A stretch of 64,000 nucleotides of DNA, taken from assembly GCA_019744775.1 (NCBI GenBank), contig JAIETZ010000013.1, positions 62,001-126,000 of the forward strand. Reading direction: 5' to 3'. Within the stretch, counting starts at the first letter, position 1, and each line of letters begins with the position of its first letter. The position numbers and the translations under genes are program-made. Below, in pieces: positions 43,762 through 51,960 of this stretch. The notes below the pieces were generated by a model that was given only the letters and a program-made list of their open reading frames with translations, did no database searches and was not told the DNA's origin. This DNA comes from Candidatus Obscuribacterales bacterium. GTDB taxonomy: Bacteria > Cyanobacteriota > Vampirovibrionia > Obscuribacterales > Obscuribacteraceae.

Positions 43762-43974
43762 GTGAGTGAAGTAACGGCCATGATGGCTGGCATCGTAGTA
43801 GACGTTCTTGTCAAAGTCGGCGACGACGTGAGCGACGGACAAGATGTCGTCATACTTGAATCAATGAAAATGCAATTGCCGGTTCATTCAACTGGTGCAG
43901 GAAAAGTAGCCGAAATAAAAGTCGGCACTGGTGACTTTGTTAACGAAGGCGATGCTCTGCTGTCACTTTCCTAG
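43762..43974 (+). CDS. Small biotin/lipoyl-domain carrier protein (BCCP-like)
   Basis: A 70-aa single biotinyl domain from GTG at 43762 (VSEVTAMMAGIVVDVLVKVGDDV): one hammerhead with ESMKMQ, biotin-acceptor Lys 36, then GKVAEIKVGTGDFVNEGDALL. A longer frame from TTG 43723 adds residues uncommon in the family. Stand-alone carriers like YngHB of Bacillus supply acyl-CoA carboxylases; here the following HMG-CoA lyase and enoyl-CoA hydratase fit a methylcrotonyl-CoA carboxylase pathway, but carboxylase subunits are not in the window. The next gene begins 22 bases later. Confidence 0.88.
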   Translation: MSEVTAMMAGIVVDVLVKVGDDVSDGQDVVILESMKMQLPVHSTGAGKVAEIKVGTGDFVNEGDALLSLS

Positions 43975-43995
43975 AACGTAACGAGAAGGTTCGAA

Positions 43996-44934
43996 ATGTT
44001 CGAGAAGTTGCCTGGACAAGTTACGGTATTCGAAGTTGGTCCACGCGATGGGCTGCAGAATGAAGAGCGCTTTGTGCCGACTGCGGACAAAGTTCGCTTG
44101 ATTGAAGCGCTGGCCTCTGCTGGTCTGAAAAATATAGAAATTACTTCTTTTGTCAGCCCGAAATGGATACCGCAATTGGCTGACGGCGCTGATGTTGCAG
44201 CTTTATTGAAGTTGCCTGCTGATGTAATTACATCTGCCCTTGTGCCTAACTTGAAGGGGCTGGATTCCGCTCATGCTGCCGGCGTGCGCAAAGTAGCGGT
44301 ATTTATGTCTGCATCTGAAAGTCATAGCAAGCGCAACATAAATAAAACAATCGACGAAGCTGTCACGACACTTTCTGAAGTGGTAATTGCCGCTAAGGAA
44401 AAAGGACATTTGGTTCGGGGTTACTTGTCTGTTGTATTTGAATGTCCGTATGAAGGATCTGTTGATCGTAATCAAGTTGCGCGATTGGTTGAGCGTTTGC
44501 TTTCTATGGGTATCGATGAACTTTCACTGGGTGACACAATTGGTGCGGCAACACCTGGACAAGTTGCAACGCTGGTTAAGTTGTTGTCCAAGAGCGTGCC
44601 GTTGGAGAAAATGGCGCTGCATTTTCATGACACTAGAGGTACGGCATTGGCAAATGTCGTTGCCGGATTGGAAAGCGGCGTGACAACATTTGATGCTTCT
44701 ATCGGCGGTATGGGCGGTTGTCCTTATGCGCCTGGCGCTGCCGGCAATTTAGCGACGGAGGATTTGATTTACATGCTCAATGGCTTGGGCGTGAAAACAG
44801 GAGTTGATCTAAATAAACTAGTTGATTGTGGTGCTCTTGCGCAAGAAATCATCGGTAGGCAATTGCCGGGAAGATATTTGAAAGCAGCACTGGCATCAAG
44901 AGACAAGGCGAGTTGCGTGGAGGCTAAGAAGTGA
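43996..44934 (+). CDS. mvaB: Hydroxymethylglutaryl-CoA lyase
   Basis: A 312-aa TIM-barrel of the DRE-metallolyase group. Metal and catalytic residues: GPRDGLQNE (15-23), SLGDTIG, HFHDTRG (metal His), and the loop GGMGGCPYAPGAAGN with catalytic C242. It splits HMG-CoA into acetyl-CoA and acetoacetate, the last step of leucine breakdown. Neighbouring biotin carrier and enoyl-CoA hydratase support that pathway. Stop TGA overlaps the GTG of the hydratase. Confidence 0.95.
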   Translation: MFEKLPGQVTVFEVGPRDGLQNEERFVPTADKVRLIEALASAGLKNIEITSFVSPKWIPQLADGADVAALLKLPADVITSALVPNLKGLDSAHAAGVRKVAVFMSASESHSKRNINKTIDEAVTTLSEVVIAAKEKGHLVRGYLSVVFECPYEGSVDRNQVARLVERLLSMGIDELSLGDTIGAATPGQVATLVKLLSKSVPLEKMALHFHDTRGTALANVVAGLESGVTTFDASIGGMGGCPYAPGAAGNLATEDLIYMLNGLGVKTGVDLNKLVDCGALAQEIIGRQLPGRYLKAALASRDKASCVEAKK

Positions 44935-45752
44935 CGGCAATGACTATGACTGAATCACTAATTGTTGAAAAGCAAGGTTCAATAGCTTTTCTCAAACTCA
45001 ATCGTCCGGATGTGCTCAACAGTCTCAATAGAGACTTGTTGACCAATCTTCTCAAAGCCTGCGATGAGCTGAGTTCTGACAAGGATTGCCGTGTGGTTGT
45101 GATTATTGGCTCCGGCACAAAAGCTTTCTGTGCAGGCGCTGATCTTGCCGAGCGCAAAGGTATGACTGAAGGACAAGTTTTGGATTACTTGAGCTTGATT
45201 CAAAAAACAATGCTGGCGGTTGAGCGTCTGCCTCAAGTAGTAATAGCTGCCATCAACGGATCGGCTTTTGGTGGTGGTACAGAATTGTCTCTAGCTTGTG
45301 ATTTGCGCATGATGGTTGAAGAAGCGAGTTTGCGATTGACTGAAGTAAAACTTGGAATTATTCCTGGTGCCGGTGGCACTCAGCGTTTGCCTCGTCTAAT
45401 CGGCAAGTCAAAAGCAAAGGAATTAATTCTCACGGGTTCACCTATTTCAGCTAAGGATGCGCAAGCTTTTGGGCTTGTGCACCGTGTTGTCCCGGCGGCA
45501 AGTGCAGGCAGTGGTGCCTACCACCAGGAATTGCTGAAACAGGCAGAAGACTGGGCGAAAGAAATAGCTAACAATGCGCCACTTGCTCTAAAGCAGGCAA
45601 AATATGCCATAGACAATGGATTTGATAGAGATCTCGAAGCTGGATTGGCAATCGAAACAAAAGCTTATCTTCAATTGCTCAATACAAAAGATCGTTTGGA
45701 AGGCTTGAAAGCATTTGCAGAAAAGCGCCCCCCACAATACACTGGCGAATAA
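44931..45752 (+). CDS. Enoyl-CoA hydratase/isomerase family protein (methylglutaconyl-CoA hydratase candidate)
   Basis: A 273-aa crotonase-fold enzyme: GSIAFLKLNRPDVLNSL, CAGADLAER (oxyanion turn), AINGSAFGGGTELSLACDLRM, and the second catalytic Glu region TEVKLGIIPGAGGTQRLPRLIG. The GTG start overlaps the HMG-CoA lyase stop by 4 bases. Directly behind mvaB, so hydration of 3-methylglutaconyl-CoA is the best guess; a general beta-oxidation role is the alternative. Ends EKRPPQYTGE as in many homologues. Confidence 0.93.
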   Translation: MTAMTMTESLIVEKQGSIAFLKLNRPDVLNSLNRDLLTNLLKACDELSSDKDCRVVVIIGSGTKAFCAGADLAERKGMTEGQVLDYLSLIQKTMLAVERLPQVVIAAINGSAFGGGTELSLACDLRMMVEEASLRLTEVKLGIIPGAGGTQRLPRLIGKSKAKELILTGSPISAKDAQAFGLVHRVVPAASAGSGAYHQELLKQAEDWAKEIANNAPLALKQAKYAIDNGFDRDLEAGLAIETKAYLQLLNTKDRLEGLKAFAEKRPPQYTGE

Positions 45753-45768
45753 CAGACAGGAGAGGAAC

Positions 45769-46443
45769 ATGTTCAAGGGTGGAAATTTGATGGAAGCATC
45801 CCTAGATAGACAGCATCCGGATATTCTTGACACCGCTGGTCGTGAGACTTTGCCTTTGCCTGTCACCGGACTAATTCTATGTGGCGGCAAGAGCAAGCGT
45901 ATGGGCAGACCTAAGGCGTTTCTGCCTTATGGTGGACGCACAATCGTTGAACATCTAGTCGACAGATTTACAAAATTGTTCGACGAAGTATTTCTTGTTG
46001 CTAATGAGCCGGATGCCTTTTCGCAAATGACCGTTGATGTTGTAAAAGATATTTTGCCTAACCGCGGACCCGTTTGCGGCATTCTTTCAGGACTGTTGGT
46101 AGCAAAGCATGAGCATGTTTTTGTTGTTGCTTGCGACATGCCTCTTATAGATAGAAAATTGGTCAGGGAAATGTCTCGCCAGAGGCGTGATTATGATGTC
46201 GTAGTTCTGGGACACGATGGCGAAGTTGAACCGTTACTTGGCTTCTATGCCAAGTCCTGCGTAAAACCGTTGGAAGATGCGTTGTTTGCCGGGAAAAATG
46301 CAGTGCATGAAGTGCTAACAGGTGTCTCGGCGAAGGTGTTTGACTATAAGCAAGTGGTCAATACATCCGTGCAATTGCCGGCATATTTCAATGTCAACAC
46401 ACCTTTGGATTATTCCGAGCTTTTAGCTAATACAACCAGATAA
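45769..46443 (+). CDS. mobA: Molybdenum cofactor guanylyltransferase
   Basis: A 224-aa nucleotidyltransferase. The GTP-binding loop LILCGGKSKRMGRPKAFLPYG is typical of MobA; then GPVCGILSGL and VACDMPLID (metal Asp). It attaches GMP to molybdopterin to form the dinucleotide cofactor. The start at 45769 is preferred over 45715, since GGAGAGGAAC directly precedes it and the longer frame overlaps the hydratase. No other molybdenum gene is in view. Convergent with the pilus locus 6 bases later. Confidence 0.93.
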   Translation: MFKGGNLMEASLDRQHPDILDTAGRETLPLPVTGLILCGGKSKRMGRPKAFLPYGGRTIVEHLVDRFTKLFDEVFLVANEPDAFSQMTVDVVKDILPNRGPVCGILSGLLVAKHEHVFVVACDMPLIDRKLVREMSRQRRDYDVVVLGHDGEVEPLLGFYAKSCVKPLEDALFAGKNAVHEVLTGVSAKVFDYKQVVNTSVQLPAYFNVNTPLDYSELLANTTR

Positions 46444-46449
46444 AAGCGC

Positions 46450-47247
46450 CTAGCGAATACGCTCAAGAGTCTTCACTGAGCGTTCGCCATCTTCTTCAAT
46501 AGTCACGCTATCAGGTGCAACTCGGACGACTTCCAGTGACTCAAACTTTTCTCCACTGCCTAATGTAATTGTGGGCGGCCATTTGTTGTCTGCGCGAAGA
46601 CGTCCATCGGTTATTTTGAGCACAGCCCGGTCGGCCAAAACAGCTACTAGGCGTACCTTGTGCGAGAGCATTGGCCTTGACGGTGGTTCAGGTATTTGGT
46701 CTGAGGCAAGCACTGGTGGGGCATAAGTATGTACAACCGGTGGCGGAGGCGGCACGAGCATGCGTTTGCTCTTGATTGGAGCAGTAGGTGTTTCCTCGTC
46801 CAGTGAAGCGCCGTGGCTCGGAAACGGCTTCAATCCAGTTATTCCAATAAAAGGATCCTTTCTTCCAGCACCCTTTCGTGCGACTACCTCGGCGTCAACG
46901 CGACCAGTAGCAGCAATTTTTGTTGGTTCTTGCGCTTGCGCAGGCACTGCAGGCATTGGCGTCTGGTTCGTGCCGGTCATTGTTGTAGTCGGGGGTATCG
47001 TTGGCTGTGGCATTGTATTACCAGGTTGGCGAACCGGTTCGGCCATGCCAACCTTAAACTCCGGCGAAGGCGGTTTTACAGCTACCACAGCCATCTTCTT
47101 GATTTTTGTACGTTTCGCCTTTATTGGTCTGTCGGTAATTTCTTCTTGTTTTGCAATTTGTGCATTTTGCCAAACATTGACGCCGCCGATGAGCAGAGCG
47201 CCGGCGAGTATTAACAGTAAGATTCGTGTTCGCTTGCTATCTGGCAT
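46450..47247 (-). CDS. PilP-like type IV pilus assembly protein
   Basis: A 265-aa protein with an N-terminal membrane helix (ILLLILAGALLIGGVNVW), a long Pro/Thr/Lys-rich periplasmic linker (about 50-175, including a run PPPPPP) and the PilP/GspC hallmark GRKDPF around residue 128, then a small beta domain (KVRLVAVLADRAVLKITDGRL, FESLEVVRVAPDSVTI) at 190-260. PilP ties the PilN-PilO pair to the outer-membrane secretin PilQ; here no lipobox is present, a difference from proteobacterial PilP. Last gene of the locus; no pilQ follows. Confidence 0.72.
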   Translation of the reverse strand: MPDSKRTRILLLILAGALLIGGVNVWQNAQIAKQEEITDRPIKAKRTKIKKMAVVAVKPPSPEFKVGMAEPVRQPGNTMPQPTIPPTTTMTGTNQTPMPAVPAQAQEPTKIAATGRVDAEVVARKGAGRKDPFIGITGLKPFPSHGASLDEETPTAPIKSKRMLVPPPPPVVHTYAPPVLASDQIPEPPSRPMLSHKVRLVAVLADRAVLKITDGRLRADNKWPPTITLGSGEKFESLEVVRVAPDSVTIEEDGERSVKTLERIR

Positions 47248-47256
47248 CTTTCATCT

Positions 47257-48021
47257 CTAAGGTAAATAGTATGTCGTCAAAAGAAAGGAGATGTCCAATT
47301 TCTTGTTCAGCTCAACCTGCATTTTTTTCTTGTCGGATGCGCTCATCTCCGGTAAGTCAATTTCAAGTTGGTTGATACCAATTACACGTTGATAGGCTTC
47401 CAGTTTTTTCATCAACTCAACAAATGATGGATAGTCGCCCGTTACGCTACATTGAACCAGCAATGTGTTTAGTCCAGCTTCTTGTTCTGGGGTGAGTACT
47501 TCTTTGGGCTTTTCTTTAGTCTTGCCTTTAGCCTTCTTGTCCTTCTTGTCCTTATCTTTTGCCTTGTCTTTATCCTTATCGGGACCGCTTATAGCCTCTG
47601 ACTTATTCTTGCCGCCTAAAGACAACTTGCCTCCGGATTTTTCCAGTGCTTGTTGTTGTTCTTTGTCCTCTTGAGCAATTTCTTTTAATTTATCTTTGCC
47701 TGGTGGTTGGACACTGACCAAGTCCATTCCTGACTCCTGGCACATTCTTTCCACATCAATCATCAAAAGATCGATATCGGGTGCTTTCGGTACGGAAGCT
47801 CGTAGTGCTTCTATTTCTACTTCAAGTTTCTTTTGATCATCCTTGAGTTTGTTGAGGTTGGTAATTTTGCTTTTCAGAACTACTTGTTCTTTGGATTTAT
47901 CCTTTAATTCCTGATCTTTAGCCTGCCAATCAGTAACTGCCTGACTGGTAACGGCAAACCACATTACAGCCGCCAACGCGAATGGCAAGGCGCAGACTAA
48001 GATTTTTTCTCTAAGTTGCAT
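47257..48021 (-). CDS. PilO-like type IV pilus assembly protein
   Basis: A 254-aa bitopic protein: short cytoplasmic start, membrane helix (about 9-30, CALPFALAAVMWFAVT), periplasmic coiled coil (about 35-75), a region LMIDVERMCQESGMDLVSVQPPG typical of PilO's first ferredoxin-like half, a long Lys/Asp-only insertion (about 140-170) and a second half (LLVQCSVTGDYPSFVELMKKLEAY) near 190-215. PilO pairs with PilN below the pilus channel. The highly charged insertion is unusual. AGGTGAGGTGAT precedes the ATG. Confidence 0.8.
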   Translation of the reverse strand: MQLREKILVCALPFALAAVMWFAVTSQAVTDWQAKDQELKDKSKEQVVLKSKITNLNKLKDDQKKLEVEIEALRASVPKAPDIDLLMIDVERMCQESGMDLVSVQPPGKDKLKEIAQEDKEQQQALEKSGGKLSLGGKNKSEAISGPDKDKDKAKDKDKKDKKAKGKTKEKPKEVLTPEQEAGLNTLLVQCSVTGDYPSFVELMKKLEAYQRVIGINQLEIDLPEMSASDKKKMQVELNKKLDISFLLTTYYLP

Positions 48022-48029
48022 TTATCACC

Positions 48030-50096
48030 TCACCTGCTACTGCCATTTTGTGCAACGGTATAAAGACGTGACATAGCCTTCATTAATGCATCGCGACCCT
48101 GGAAGCCAACCATGTGATCCAAAACTTGTCCCTGTTGTCCAAGGAAAAACATATTGGGTACGGCACGAACGTTGTAATGCTCAACTAGTGCTTTATTTTT
48201 TGGATCGTCAATATCGATGGAGACAAATTCAATCTTGTCTCCATATTGACGTTGCGCTTCTTCTACGTGCGGCTTCAATGCTTTGCATGGGCCACACCAG
48301 GTAGCATAAAAATCCAAAAATTGTGGTTTGGAGGATTGTGGACGACTAGAAATTGCATTCGGTACATTTGGCGCTCCTGGCGCTGTTCCAGGCAATGCAT
48401 TTACCGGATTGATTATTCTTTCAGGAGTTATGGCTGCCGTGATAGCAAAGTTGATAATGCGCGGATCTTTTTCTTCTCGGGATGCTGATTCCACCTCAAC
48501 TGTCGGAGCAAGATGCGACCCTTCAATGTTGATTGCCAGGTGGCTGACGCCTTTGAAATCAGTTGCGTGTCCTTCCAGGCGCAGCGTGCGCTGTGACAAG
48601 ACAATCTTTCTTATCTGCACGCCTTCCGGCGTATCAGTTCTTATGGTTTCCAGAGTCTGTGACCAAGGGTGTCTTTCCTTGATGATATTTACCAGAATTA
48701 CTTTGCGCCGTTCTAACTGCTCGGTGGCTTCTTTTATCTCGGGCAATTGTTTTAGCTGGACTTTCTGTCTGTCAAAATCCGCCTGTTGACGGTCAATTTG
48801 AGCTTGTTTTTGTGGGATATCGACTTGTGTGGCATAAGCCCAGAATCCGGCTACCCCGAGAAGAATAGCAGTGCCCACAGCCAGTGCAGGCATAAACCAC
48901 GGAGTAGTTTCTTCAGCTACGACAGAAATTCCGGCAACAGGACCCAAGCCTTCCAGCAGAGTTGCTGATGGTCCTTCTCTATTTAAATCAAGATCCACAG
49001 TTGAGACAGGCGACCAGGCCGGCTCAACCAAAAGTCCCAACGGCAATGCGTAGACTGCTCGCTGGTTCATAGGGATAAGTTCAGAGTTAACCAAATTCTG
49101 GAACGGATCAATTATTGTCGAAGGGATATTTAGCCTTGTCTGCAAGAAGCGATCTACTTGCGGAACTATAGAACCTGGACCGGAAACATACATCTCCTGA
49201 ATTTCCACTTCACCGACTTGCGAACGATAGAAATCAATCGAACGAATAATTTCATCGGAAATATCACCAAGTACAGTTCGGGCGATTTGTGCTGCTTGAG
49301 TGAGAGCAGCGTCATTGCTGGTTGTTTGCAAAAGAGGAATGTGCGGAGCTAAACCGCGCGCTTCCATCACTGTAATGTCCAGACTACGCGCAATGGATTC
49401 CGTTAAGGTGTCCATACCCAGCACAACAGAGCGGCTGAATAACGGCGTGCCTGCCTTCAGGAAATTGATGTCTGTGCCGTCGTGACGGACGGAAACTGAC
49501 ATAGTCAGTTTGTCATCTTGTACGCCGTATCCGGCAAAAGCCAATGCTCTAATTGTCGACAGTGACGAGACACTTATAGTGTTTAATGGAATGCCTACAA
49601 TGTCTGAAACATGCCAGAAAGAATCCACAATGTGTTTTTGGATAGCTGCCAAAATTACATCGACTCTTTGTACGCCATCAACATCCGTGCGCTCAGAAGC
49701 TGGCAATAAGGACCAATCAAGATTAGCTTCTTCCAGTGGAAACGGCACGTGATGCAAGGCTTCTTGCCTGACAACGTCGGCAAGTTCTTCCGGCGGAATA
49801 CCTGTTGGTACAGGCAGCAAACGAATAATTACTGATTGCCCAGGTGCGGCCACGTTTAGAAGCGGTAACGGCCGGGCTATTTTGATACCGGCTGATTGGA
49901 TTACTTCTTTCAGTGTATAGCCGACTGCTTCCGGATCAACAATAATTCCTTCACGAACGGAGTTGACCGGGCTTGGCTGATAGGCAAAACGGACGAATTC
50001 AATGCCCCTTTTGGTCTTCTCGACCTGGATAAGGGTAATTGTCTCACTATTAATATCGACGCCCAGCTTTGGGCCTGTCTTATTTAGGGAGAACAC
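48030..50096 (-). CDS. PilM-PilN-thioredoxin triple fusion
   Basis: A 688-aa protein joining three parts usually encoded separately. Residues 1-345: actin-like PilM (LGVDINSETITLIQVEK, IIDPEAVGYTLKEVIQ..., VRQEALHHVPFPLEEANLDW, VYVSGPGS-type segment MYVSGPG at 302-308). Residues about 366-560: PilN with a VDLDLNRE stretch near 367, membrane helix FMPALAVGTAILLGVAGFWA (401-420), coiled coil (425-475) and ferredoxin-like domain (480-560). After a Pro/Asn linker, 593-688 are a thioredoxin: FYATWCGPCK with C601 and C604, and the cis-Pro in VRAVPNMFF. Known PilM is cytoplasmic and the PilN tail periplasmic, so the thioredoxin should be periplasmic. GTG start. Precedes pilO and pilP. Confidence 0.92.
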   Translation of the reverse strand: MFSLNKTGPKLGVDINSETITLIQVEKTKRGIEFVRFAYQPSPVNSVREGIIVDPEAVGYTLKEVIQSAGIKIARPLPLLNVAAPGQSVIIRLLPVPTGIPPEELADVVRQEALHHVPFPLEEANLDWSLLPASERTDVDGVQRVDVILAAIQKHIVDSFWHVSDIVGIPLNTISVSSLSTIRALAFAGYGVQDDKLTMSVSVRHDGTDINFLKAGTPLFSRSVVLGMDTLTESIARSLDITVMEARGLAPHIPLLQTTSNDAALTQAAQIARTVLGDISDEIIRSIDFYRSQVGEVEIQEMYVSGPGSIVPQVDRFLQTRLNIPSTIIDPFQNLVNSELIPMNQRAVYALPLGLLVEPAWSPVSTVDLDLNREGPSATLLEGLGPVAGISVVAEETTPWFMPALAVGTAILLGVAGFWAYATQVDIPQKQAQIDRQQADFDRQKVQLKQLPEIKEATEQLERRKVILVNIIKERHPWSQTLETIRTDTPEGVQIRKIVLSQRTLRLEGHATDFKGVSHLAINIEGSHLAPTVEVESASREEKDPRIINFAITAAITPERIINPVNALPGTAPGAPNVPNAISSRPQSSKPQFLDFYATWCGPCKALKPHVEEAQRQYGDKIEFVSIDIDDPKNKALVEHYNVRAVPNMFFLGQQGQVLDHMVGFQGRDALMKAMSRLYTVAQNGSSR

Positions 50097-50131
50097 TGAC
50101 TATCAAACCCCGCTGCGCGCATCCAAAGTCA

Positions 50132-51172
50132 TTATCTATCACCTGCTTGAAAGATGCCACCGCCAGTCCAAAAAATGGCGGCCATTGCCCCTGCTGCCAG
50201 CGCCGGACCAAAAGGAAATGGCTTGGAGACCTTGCTGCCGACTGAAATAAAGCCGAGCATACCGCCGGCGATTGCCCCCAGGGCGCAAGATCCCAGCCAT
50301 GGCGTAGATAAAGCAATCCCGCCGGCCGCCATTTGAAAGGCGCCTAGAATGGCTCCCACAATAACAATCCCCAGGGATGCTCCGAACAGCACAGGTCTTA
50401 GGCACTGGCTGATAATCCCGTGCTTGTACATTTCGCGTGCCAAATAAATGACACCCATTATGGTGCCGACCAGAAATCCAATAATTAGAGCAACGAGTAA
50501 TTTCTGCCAACCAAGCCAGGCGGATATCACCGCCGATAGTACCGCGTCGCCACCGCCCATTACTTCTATCTCTTCATTTTCAGCATCTGCTTCCGCCAGA
50601 GCTTCGCCGGCTTCGACTGGTGGCGTTTTGTGGAAACACAAATACCATTTCAGTCCGTAGTGAGCGATGAAATCAAAGAGGATGTAACTTATGCCTATGC
50701 CTGCAAGCGTTCCTAAAAGATCATTGCGAATGAAATGACTGTAGGCGATACCCACAAGCATCGAAGGGTAGGTGATGTCATGCGGTATCAGTTTTTCTCT
50801 TAAATCGGTTACGGTTATCGCAATTAGCGTAGAGGAAAATGCCATCATTGCTGCCGTTTGCCAGGTTGGACCAAACGTCTTAAATAGGATGATGAAAATT
50901 ATTGCCGTAAAAAATTCTACAAGTGGATACTGAATGGAAATCTTAGCCTGGCAGAAGCGGCATTTCCCTTTGAGGATGAGATAAGAAATTATTGGAAAAT
51001 TGTCGTACCACTTAATGCTTTTATTGCACGACGGGCAATGCGACGGCGGCCACAATATGGACTCATTTGCCAATGTGCGCGATGCCAGAACATTCAAAAA
51101 ACTGCCGCAAGCAAGACCAAGAATTACAACCAGGACATCTTGGGTAAGCTGTGAATTGAGGTCTATTGGCAT
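50132..51172 (-). CDS. pilD: Prepilin leader peptidase / N-methyltransferase
   Basis: A 346-aa A24 aspartic peptidase. N-terminal methylase part has LACGSFLNVLASR and the zinc cysteines C46, C49 (CPSC), C71, C74 (CRFC). Catalytic Asp 123 in TDLREKLIPHDITYP and Asp 209 in GGGD. It cleaves and methylates pilins at the inner membrane. Longer than the family norm (about 290): an acidic loop (about 185-205) before GGGD and extra hydrophobic segments at the end. Its ATG touches the stop of the ABC permease gene. Confidence 0.93.
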   Translation of the reverse strand: MPIDLNSQLTQDVLVVILGLACGSFLNVLASRTLANESILWPPSHCPSCNKSIKWYDNFPIISYLILKGKCRFCQAKISIQYPLVEFFTAIIFIILFKTFGPTWQTAAMMAFSSTLIAITVTDLREKLIPHDITYPSMLVGIAYSHFIRNDLLGTLAGIGISYILFDFIAHYGLKWYLCFHKTPPVEAGEALAEADAENEEIEVMGGGDAVLSAVISAWLGWQKLLVALIIGFLVGTIMGVIYLAREMYKHGIISQCLRPVLFGASLGIVIVGAILGAFQMAAGGIALSTPWLGSCALGAIAGGMLGFISVGSKVSKPFPFGPALAAGAMAAIFWTGGGIFQAGDR

Positions 51173-51958
51173 CTAGGAAAATTCGCGTCGTTCGGTAATA
51201 AGTGTTGACAGAGCAAGCAGTAAAACTATATAGGCCATGATATAGGCAACCAGATAAGTAATCAATTCAGAACCGGGATTGACACCACTTGTTAAATCCG
51301 AGCGTACTAGAGTTAGTTTTGCCAGATCGGGCATGACCCAATAGGCAGTTTTTAGAATGAGCTTTGTCGAGGCTGAGTCTGTAATCTGGGCCAGAGCAAG
51401 CAGTGACTGTCCCAGATGTCCTATCAACCAGGCGCCTAGTGTAAATACAACACTCATCATTGGGGTGGCAAAAGTTGAGAAGAATGTTGCTATTGCCGTT
51501 ATGAACAGCAATTCCAAATAAATAAGCGGCAGCGAATAGATTAAATCGAAATTGATCTTCTGATCAGGCGACATGTACCAAGCTAATGCCACAAGAAAGC
51601 TGCCCATAAGAATGGTCACGATTAAAAGACAAATTGCCAGACCAAGAAATTTCCCCAAGACAAATTGCCAACGTTTGATCGGTTTGGTGACAATTAGGTA
51701 GATGGTGCGTTTTTCAATTTCCTTATAGACAAGCGCAGTGCCGACAAAAATTGCAATAATGCCACCAAAAACGGAAATGGTGGCAAGCCCCAGATCTACA
51801 AGAATGCGCAGGTTCTGCCCGACTGATAAACTTCCCAGGACAATTCCTGCCAAGGTCAAAATAAAGGCAAACAGCAAAAATGCATAAAGTACACGATCGC
51901 GCACCGTTTCACGCAGTGTGTTTAGAGCAATTGTCATAACGGCGTTAATGGCGTTCAT
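51173..51958 (-). CDS. ABC-2 type permease in pilus locus
   Basis: A 261-aa membrane protein of the NosY/GldF kind: first helix YAFLLFAFILTLAGIVLGSL, TISVFGGIIAIFVGTALVYKEIEKRTIYLIVTKPIKRWQFVLGKFLG (the usual coupling region), four more helices and a hydrophobic end (AYIMAYIVLLLALSTLI). Together with the ATPase gene 2 bases upstream it forms an ABC exporter. Related pairs serve gliding or multi-copper enzyme maturation; here it sits between a sigma factor and pilD, so a role in pilus or surface export is inferred from position only. Confidence 0.88.
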   Translation of the reverse strand: MNAINAVMTIALNTLRETVRDRVLYAFLLFAFILTLAGIVLGSLSVGQNLRILVDLGLATISVFGGIIAIFVGTALVYKEIEKRTIYLIVTKPIKRWQFVLGKFLGLAICLLIVTILMGSFLVALAWYMSPDQKINFDLIYSLPLIYLELLFITAIATFFSTFATPMMSVVFTLGAWLIGHLGQSLLALAQITDSASTKLILKTAYWVMPDLAKLTLVRSDLTSGVNPGSELITYLVAYIMAYIVLLLALSTLITERREFS

Positions 51959-51960
51959 AA

